Of a stretch of DNA of 64,000 nt, positions 57,771-64,000 are shown one piece after another (the first letter of the stretch is position 1; every line of letters begins with the position of its first letter). Location: positions 744,001-808,000 of the forward strand of contig JABYQU010000008.1 in assembly GCA_022264855.1 (NCBI GenBank), given 5' to 3'. A model generated the notes under the pieces. That model was not told the origin of the DNA. It did not search any database and was given only the letters and a program-made list of their open reading frames with translations. The stretch is from Lenzites betulinus (taxonomy: Eukaryota; Basidiomycota; Agaricomycetes; Polyporales; Polyporaceae). A program made the translations under genes and the position numbers.

Positions 57771-58636
57771 ATGCTCACGGCCGCATACGAACACGAGACA
57801 TGACGTCCCGACGGCCTTAAAGAGCAGTCAGAAATGCACCAAGAGTGTCGGAGAAAATATGTATATCACATCCTGGCAAGGTCTGCGGAAATAATCGCGT
57901 CGTCCGGAACGATGAGACGATGCGGCACGGGCGACATGTCCAGCCAGATGCTATATGGACGAGACCTCTGAGGACATGTAGGACACACACGATCTGCCCA
58001 AATACGGCCATGATACAAGGTGGACTTCGAGACGCTACCCTGATACCTACCCTTATATTGAGGGAAGTTAAACGTTGATGCGGATTAATGGGGAGCCGAG
58101 CAAGACCACACAGGCAATCGGTCGTGACCAGTGGGGACCTCGTTCATAGGATTGCCACACCGTGACAGAGGGTGTAAATGACTAGTTGGGCGCACATATG
58201 GCCCTGAAACCATAACATGCCACGCACGCTCAAAATCCCGGAAACCACACAACACATCCAGAACATAGAACTGAAGGAGTTTGTCAACGCCCGTTACAAG
58301 AGAAACATGAAGGAGTGTTTTATGACTGCCACAGTTTGCCACCGCGAACCAACACGACATACGTTGACACTGACAATGTATTATCACAATTTCATGTCCG
58401 CTGCAAGGCGTTGGCCCACGTCATGAAGCACCTAGAAGGTGCATGAAGCCAAACAAATGCCAAGGGATATGGGAGTGGACAGCGCGAATAATTGGCGTTT
58501 GTTGGGCGCTCCAAGGACAGCCAGAATGTGTAGCACATCGTGGTCGTGATCGATGTGTTCCGACCACAGAATGAAATAACAACACAGTATGAACACACGT
58601 ACTAGTGCTTATCAGCAACAACAGTCGATGTAGCAA
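57771..58636. other. Gene-free stretch downstream of COG7
   Basis: 866 bp with no recognisable gene. Confidence 0.4.
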
Positions 58637-61557
58637 CTACGCCCAACCCCTGAGCTTTGCAACCGTAACTTCCACCGTGTCCTCCTTCTCGCCAGGGCTC
58701 AAACTCTCCCTCGCCTCCTTCAGCTTCTCCCGCCCAGCAGCATCGTCCACATCCACCCACTCGCGCCACTTCTCCAGCTCTGGCGACTCGACGTTGAGCG
58801 CCATGACGATGTTTGAGAGGTACCCAAGGTCCGAGGCGAGTTGTGCTGCGCCCGCGGGCGTGAGCTTCGCAATGCGCGGCAGCACCTCTGCCGTCAGCCG
58901 CGAGACGAGCGAGAGCCCCAGAGAAGACAACCACGCCGCAGACACCGCCTCGGGCGTGAGCGTGAGCGCAGGCGTGGGCAGCACCCCACCGGCCACGGCA
59001 CCCCCAGGCGTCGGGGTCGCCTTAAGCGAGAGGGACGGCGAGCGGCGCGAATGCGAGAGCCCGCCAGAGGAGAGCGCCGCCTCCGCGGGGGGCGTCTGCT
59101 CCGCGAGGCCGCGCAGGAGCTCGGCGCTGACGGCGGGGAGGGTCTCGAGCGAGAACGCGAGCGCGTCGTCGTCCGCGTACACCTCGAACAGGCGCGGGAG
59201 GTTCAGCAGGCCCTCCGCGACGTGCTGCATCGTGCTGCTCGGCGAGAGCGAGAAGGTGGGGACCTGCACCTCGCTGAGCGCGCTGCCGCCGCCGGCGAGC
59301 GGCCGTTTGGCCTTGGGGTCGCCGGCGGCGGCCCAGAGCGCGGACGCGGCGTAGGAGGCGAGGTATTTGTGCAGGGGGGAGAGGATCGTGTCTTGGAGGG
59401 CTTGCTGGCAGGTCCGGGCGAGCTCGGATATCCCGCTGCGGGCGCTCACGAGCAGGGGCGGGGTGGGGGCAAGTACGGGGTGGGGGATGGCGAATGTTTG
59501 GGGAGAACGGCGGGCGGACGGTGTCGGGGGTGTTGGGGCGAGGAGGCCGTCTCTGGAGGGAGGCTGGGAGGACGGCTCTGGGTCGACCTTGTTCAGCAGC
59601 TCATGCAGTTCGGCGGAGTTGAGGGACGACTGGACGAGCAGCTGCAGCTTCCCGCGGTTGGCGCCTGACAGGTACATGCTCGCCGGATCGTTCCTGGCCT
59701 GTCGCAGCGTCGTCGACACCTGTGTGATCGTCGCGCGCAGCTTGCCCTCGAACAAGATGGTGCGGTCTAGGAGCGTCCGAACGGCCTCAAGGAAATGCAA
59801 CAGGGCTTGAATGTCCGCCCAGTCCTCCGCAGTGTAGTCAAGATCAGAGAGGTCCTCTCCCGACGCGGACGCTGTCAGGGACTGCCCGCTCTGGCCGGAG
59901 CGCCGTTCCAGGATCTCCACTCTCGACGTGTCCGTGAAGGTGGTGAAGAGGCGGTCGACAGCGTAGACAAGTCCCAGGGCACCATACCCATGAGTGAATG
60001 CCATACAACGAGCGATCGCCTCCTCGGCGACCCCGAAGATGTCTACGGCGCGTTCGCGCAGGAGTCGCGCGTGGTCGACACTCACTCGAGAGTCCGCCGC
60101 CAAAGCCGCTTTCAGTGCATCCTCCAGGTATCGCGTCTCGAGCGTATCATAATCGACCTGGAAGTCGACGAACGGCTCGAACAACTCCTGGTCCCAGTCG
60201 AGAGTAGGAGGGGCCAGAGCTCCCGTCCCACTGATAGAAGCACGGTGGCCCCCACGCGACGTGACATCGACATCGACATGCGCGCGGAAGAGCGCCGACG
60301 CAGGTGTCCCCCGGCTGGTCGATCCCCGGAGGCGGCTGGGGTGGCGTAGCTCACCTTCTCCATGATCTTGTCTGTCGCGTTTGCGAACTCCTCTGTGGCT
60401 CGATATGCTGAGATGAGTTGCGCGAGCGCCGTGTTACCGTAATGGGTCGAGATAGCCTCCAGGCGTTGAGAGAAAGACGGCTGAAGAGTGGACAGTGTGG
60501 AGGTGATCAGGGCAGAGAGGGTCGGTCGGGGGTCGGGGAAGATGGCAGGAACAGATGTTCGTTCCGTCTGCAGAATGGCCACGAACGCTTGGTAGAATGT
60601 CGGGAGGAACATAGGGAAGGTCAACGAGGTCTGCTCTACGGGCGAGCCAGTGTCGCAGTCGCGCAACCGCGCACTCTGCCACTGCTCCACCAGCGGACCG
60701 CGGCGGGAGCCGTAGTAGTAGTTGCGAAATTCAGACTCCCTCTGGATGTTGCGGAAGATCGAGAAGTAGTTGCAGCATACGACCACATCCTGCGAGTTGA
60801 CCGCGGCAACCAGGGCGGAGCTGAGCGACGCTTCGAGTTGATTCTGGAGGCTGACCATGAGCGTCCGCCGACTTTCGTACTCGGGGGTGTTCTCGAACAC
60901 GGCCATGCTCTTTGACGCCTCGGAGAGCCGCTCAGCAGCCTTCTCGTAGCTCTTCTCTCCCAGCAACGAGGTCACGTCGCTCTCCAGAGTGCTCCAGCTC
61001 TCCGCCTCCCTCAGGACCTCGCGCGTGGCCTCCATGTTCCGCTTGACCACGTCAAGGTAGTGCAGTTTGTCCAGCGCTGCGTCGGTATCGGGCCCTAGAG
61101 ACGATGTTGACTGTCCCTCGACGTTGTGTAGGATACCCTGCAGCGAGAGGGCGCTTTCGCGCATGAAGTGGAGATCGTACGTGAGCCGCGAAGCGCCACG
61201 AGAAATATCCTCGATGAGCCTGTCCACCTGCGCGGAGGTGTCCTCAGACGCGATCTCCAGTGTGCCCACCAGATGGGAGACGCGTCGATCCAGTTCGGTC
61301 AACGCCGTGGACCGTTCAGCATCGTCTGGTTCGTCAGACACCTCGAGTATGTCGTTAATCCAGGACACCACGTCGGGCTGGTCCTCCAAAGAGCTCAGTA
61401 GCTCGGAAGACGATGCAAGGGCAGGTTTCTCCTCATTTGATTTTGATGCATCCAGAGGCAGCTGTTTTCTGCATTGTTACGATTAGGATTTCAATAACGA
61501 AACACCGAACCTATGACCTTCTGCTCACTGTCCCGCTGAGTTTGCCCGAGCTGCCAT
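58637..61557 (-). CDS. COG7: Conserved oligomeric Golgi complex subunit 7
   Basis: A subunit of the COG tether for retrograde intra-Golgi vesicles. Exon 1 is 61557-61529 (MAARANSAGQ); the intron 61528-61469 leads in frame to QLPLDASKSNEEKPALASSS and QPDVVSWINDILEV, the typical COG7 opening. Long helical blocks follow (AALDKLHYLDVVKRNMEATR, CCNYFSIFRNIQRESEFRNY, FPMFLPTFYQAFVAILQ). The second part reads TLDWDQELFEPFVDFQVDYD, RARLLRERAVDIFGVAEEAI-like and MAFTHGYGALGLVYAVDRLF, to the stop at 58637. The two parts are in different frames around 60350-60230. The obvious donor AAG|GTGAGC with acceptor TATCAG leaves the frame off by one, so a noncanonical intron or a one-base indel is needed. Confidence 0.85.
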
Positions 61558-61841
61558 TTCACGCTATGCCTGCTGCTTTCACGTTGACAGTGGATGCCGG
61601 AAGTGCGTATAGGTAGTTCTCTCAGATAGTTTTGTATGATTCAGAGAACGAAGTCGCGCAAAATATGGCGTTCGAAACGCGGTCAAGCTGGGAGGACTGA
61701 CGGAATGGGCGCCTCTGCGGCACCGCGATTAGATGTGACCCAGAAATAGCCATGTGTGTCACGCATAAGTCACATCTTTGCGTTTTGCTTTGCGAGCGTG
61801 GATTCGGCGGTGTATACTTCTGCTTTCCCCACACCACCACT
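61558..61841. promoter_or_regulatory. Bidirectional COG7 / eIF3g promoter region
   Basis: Only 284 bp separate the divergent start codons. CACGCATAAGTCAC lies near the middle, and no clear TATA box was found. Confidence 0.5.
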
Positions 61842-63074
61842 ATGGCCGCCGCAAAGTGTGTCTCTAGCGTCTGGGATGAGATGATATATGTATTGAACAA
61901 AAGCTATTCCCTGTCAGTGCACCCAAAACGTCCTGGGCAGACGATGTCGATGAGTTTGGTATGTCCGAGCACGCTTCCGCGTACCCTATCTACATTCTGA
62001 TCCGATCCTGCGGTACAGATGCGCCGAAGGGCGAGGACTACGTCGATGAGAACGGCGTTCGTACGACGGTAGAGTACACCATCAATGACGAGGGGAAGAA
62101 AGTCAAGGTAAGCACTGCGTACTTCGGGACGGGTGGCGGGTCGGTGCTCATCTCGCACACTACTCTTGTTGCAGATCACGAGGAAGACGAAGCGCGTACT
62201 CCAGAAGGCGGTGGTAGATCACAGCGTAGCGGAACGGAAAACATGGGCCAAGTTTGGTCTGGAGAAGGGGAGCAAGCCCGGACCCGATCGTGCGACGACC
62301 ACCGTTGGAGAGAACGTCTACTTGAAGCTCAGCGCAGGCAACAAGGTGCGTGTCTATCATGTAGCTATAGAATCACTCTAACCCGCCGATCTGCGTCTCA
62401 GTCATCGGAGCCAGAACCTAGTGCGGAGCAGTCCGTCAAGGCAAGTCTTGCGAAGGCGGGTGCCGGCAAGGTCGTATGTCGTCTGTGTAAGGGCGACCAT
62501 TTCACCGCAAAATGTCCCTACAAGGACTCCCTCTCTGGCCTGGATGGTACCGGTGCGTCTTACCCGCTACTAGCTGCTATTCCGGTTCCTCATGTTCCAT
62601 CCAGATACCCCTCCGGCCGGCCTCGATGACACGGGCACCCCTGCGGAACCTGCGGCTGCTGCCCCTGCCACGGGCACCGGCGGGAAGTACGTTCCCCCCT
62701 CAATGCGTGGCGCCGGTCGTGGGCCCGGCGAGGCAATGGGACGGCCAGGGGGCAACCGCGACGACCTTCCCACATTGCGGGTTACAAACATCTCGGGCGA
62801 CACGGAGGAGAATGACTTGCGCGATCTGTTCGGCGTGTTTGGACGTGTCGCGCGTGTGTACGTTGGGCGCGACCGCGAGACGGGCGCGGGCAAGGGCTTT
62901 GCGTTCGTGAGCTTCGAGGACAAGTCTGCGGCGCAGAAGGCCATGGAGAAGATGCACGGGCGTGGGTACGACAACCTTATCCTGAACATCCAGTGGTCAC
63001 GTAAGTTGCGCCCGTCTGATTAAGTTAGGGATATGTGCTGATAGTCCACTTCAGAACCACGGGAGCAGCGATAG
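61842..63074 (+). CDS. TIF35: Translation initiation factor eIF3 subunit g
   Basis: An RNA-binding subunit of the eIF3 complex that aids scanning and reinitiation. Short exons splice to MAAANAPKTSWADDVDEF, then DAPKGEDYVDENGVRTTVEY and ITRKTKRVLQKAVVDHSVAE with RKTWAKFGLEKGSKPGPD. A CCHC-like knuckle (CRLCKGDHFTAKCP) follows, then a Gly/Pro linker (GGKYVPPSMRGAGRG). The C-terminal RRM has LRVTNISGDTEENDLRDLF (RNP2) and GKGFAFVSFEDKSAAQKAME (RNP1). The last intron (63001-63054) leads to QPREQR and the stop. Domain order and length fit fungal Tif35. Confidence 0.95.
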
Positions 63075-63981
63075 AGTGCGGCTCGGGAGTAGAGTCGGCC
63101 ACATCGGATGTCATGTGTGCTATGTTAATCTGTCCCCACCCTGTTGTGTGTATTTTGACGCTCTCTTTGTGAACATCCGGTGGGAGTGGCCGTCTCAGAC
63201 TGTCCGCCTTATGACATCTCTAGAGTACGAGAAGCGATAGTGCGCTCGATCGTTATCAGTGCCTTGAAGTATGGGGAACAGGTCCCTTCGTCATGGCACA
63301 GAGAGCCACAACGTTTAAGCACCTAGGGGTGGTTCCCCTCGAAACGGGAGGATCTATCATCTAGAGAATACTAACGTTTCTCCCAGTGCAGAAACGATTG
63401 TTCCTACTCGGTCTTGTTGCGCAATGTGAATATCCCCCGCAAATCTGAACTCTGAAGGTAGTGTCTGATGAGGTTTGCCGTTTGCCCTGGTTTGCCAAGG
63501 CGAGAGGCCCCGGAGCGCCCGCACGGCGGAACTTACCGATTGGGCTTCTAGTGCACCCGCAGGCTAGCGCACGGGACCAGAAGGAGACGGAGAGCAGAAC
63601 ATTCAGCTTGGAACATGCGCCCCTCGCCGCTAGCTCTATACCTCCCCTCTCCGTTCCCCGCCTCCTTCCGCTGCCCATGCTTTCCTTTCCCCTCCCACTA
63701 TCACGGCTAGCTCGCCCTCGAGTCCTCTGAGTCGTTTCCGCTCCACACCGCATCGCACTTGCCTGGAAGCAACCCGGTTCTACGGACGGGATCCACGCAC
63801 TTGGGAAACATCATTTCGAAGGCCTCGTATTCAGAGAAGCCATACGACCCTGATACCATCCACACACGGGCTGTCAGAGCACCACATCGGCATTTATACC
63901 CAGCTACGAGCACGCTAAGGCCTTGCAGTCCCTCTGTGCCGCTTCCGCCCCCCTCCCCCCGCCGTCGGCCACCTCGGAAAC
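63075..63981. other. Gene-free stretch
   Basis: No gene is seen. Pyrimidine-rich tracts (CCTCCCCTCTCCGTTCCCCG near 63643; CCCCCCTCCCCCC near 63950) look like a promoter for a plus-strand gene starting beyond. Confidence 0.4.
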
Positions 63982-64000
63982 ATGAGCTCGCTCTTCCAAA
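63982..64000 (+). CDS. Possible first codons of a gene running off the window
   Basis: An ATG at 63982 reads MSSLFQ up to the window end, after a C/T-rich leader. Six codons cannot identify a product. Confidence 0.25.

Noticed and set aside
58841..59668. 275-codon plus-strand frame opposite COG7
   Set aside because: Shadow frame of the GC-rich COG7 coding strand; Arg/Gly-rich with no motif.

Overview
The window is nuclear DNA of a basidiomycete fungus, most likely a wood-inhabiting agaricomycete near the Polyporales. The evidence is dense short GT-AG introns of about 50-65 nt, high GC, Tnp2/Plavaka-type transposases, a DUF6533-type seven-helix protein, a GH28 pectinase, and housekeeping genes with typical fungal architecture. 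Gene models were spliced by eye and checked for frame continuity; no search was run.

Layout. 1-1840: 5' part of the TORC2 subunit SIN1/AVO1 (minus). 2357-18944: a nested transposon block. The host is a Tnp2/Plavaka-like DNA transposon with a transposase on plus (last exon ending at 16922) and a coiled-coil partner gene on minus (17005-18944). Its transposase exon is split by a complete Ty1/copia retrotransposon (7024-14836, identical 305-bp LTRs, 5-bp target duplication CATGC). That element's gag is in turn split by a 2,811-bp foldback element (10994-13804), which is two 1,353-bp arms around a 105-nt loop. A separate 926-bp non-autonomous element sits inside the last intron of the transposase; a second copy lies at 38514-39439.

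19831-38286 is mostly host genes: F-box protein (minus), mitochondrial ribosomal protein uS8m (plus), GH28 endopolygalacturonase (minus, 13 exons), two long disordered proteins, the scavenger decapping enzyme DcpS (minus) and a metallophosphoesterase (plus). A TA-flanked 1,254-bp inverted-repeat element lies at 28738-29991. 40480-53196 carries a DUF6533-like membrane protein, an NAD-dependent reductase, a tocopherol-cyclase-like protein, a small Cys-rich protein, cystathionine gamma-lyase, a 76-residue protein, an intron-containing tRNA-His and a PST2/WrbA flavodoxin-like quinone reductase. 53197-58636 has no clear gene but contains three degenerate tandem copies of a unit of about 945 bp. 58637-61557 is COG7 (minus), divergent from eIF3g (plus, 61842-63074).

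The host genes are unrelated single-copy functions (TOR signalling, mRNA decay, translation, Golgi tethering, sulfur amino-acid metabolism, pectin degradation) and form no obvious pathway cluster. The most unusual content is the mobile DNA: three levels of nesting with every junction readable, a nearly perfect 2.8-kb palindrome, and a retrotransposon whose primer-binding site overlaps its own gag start codon.
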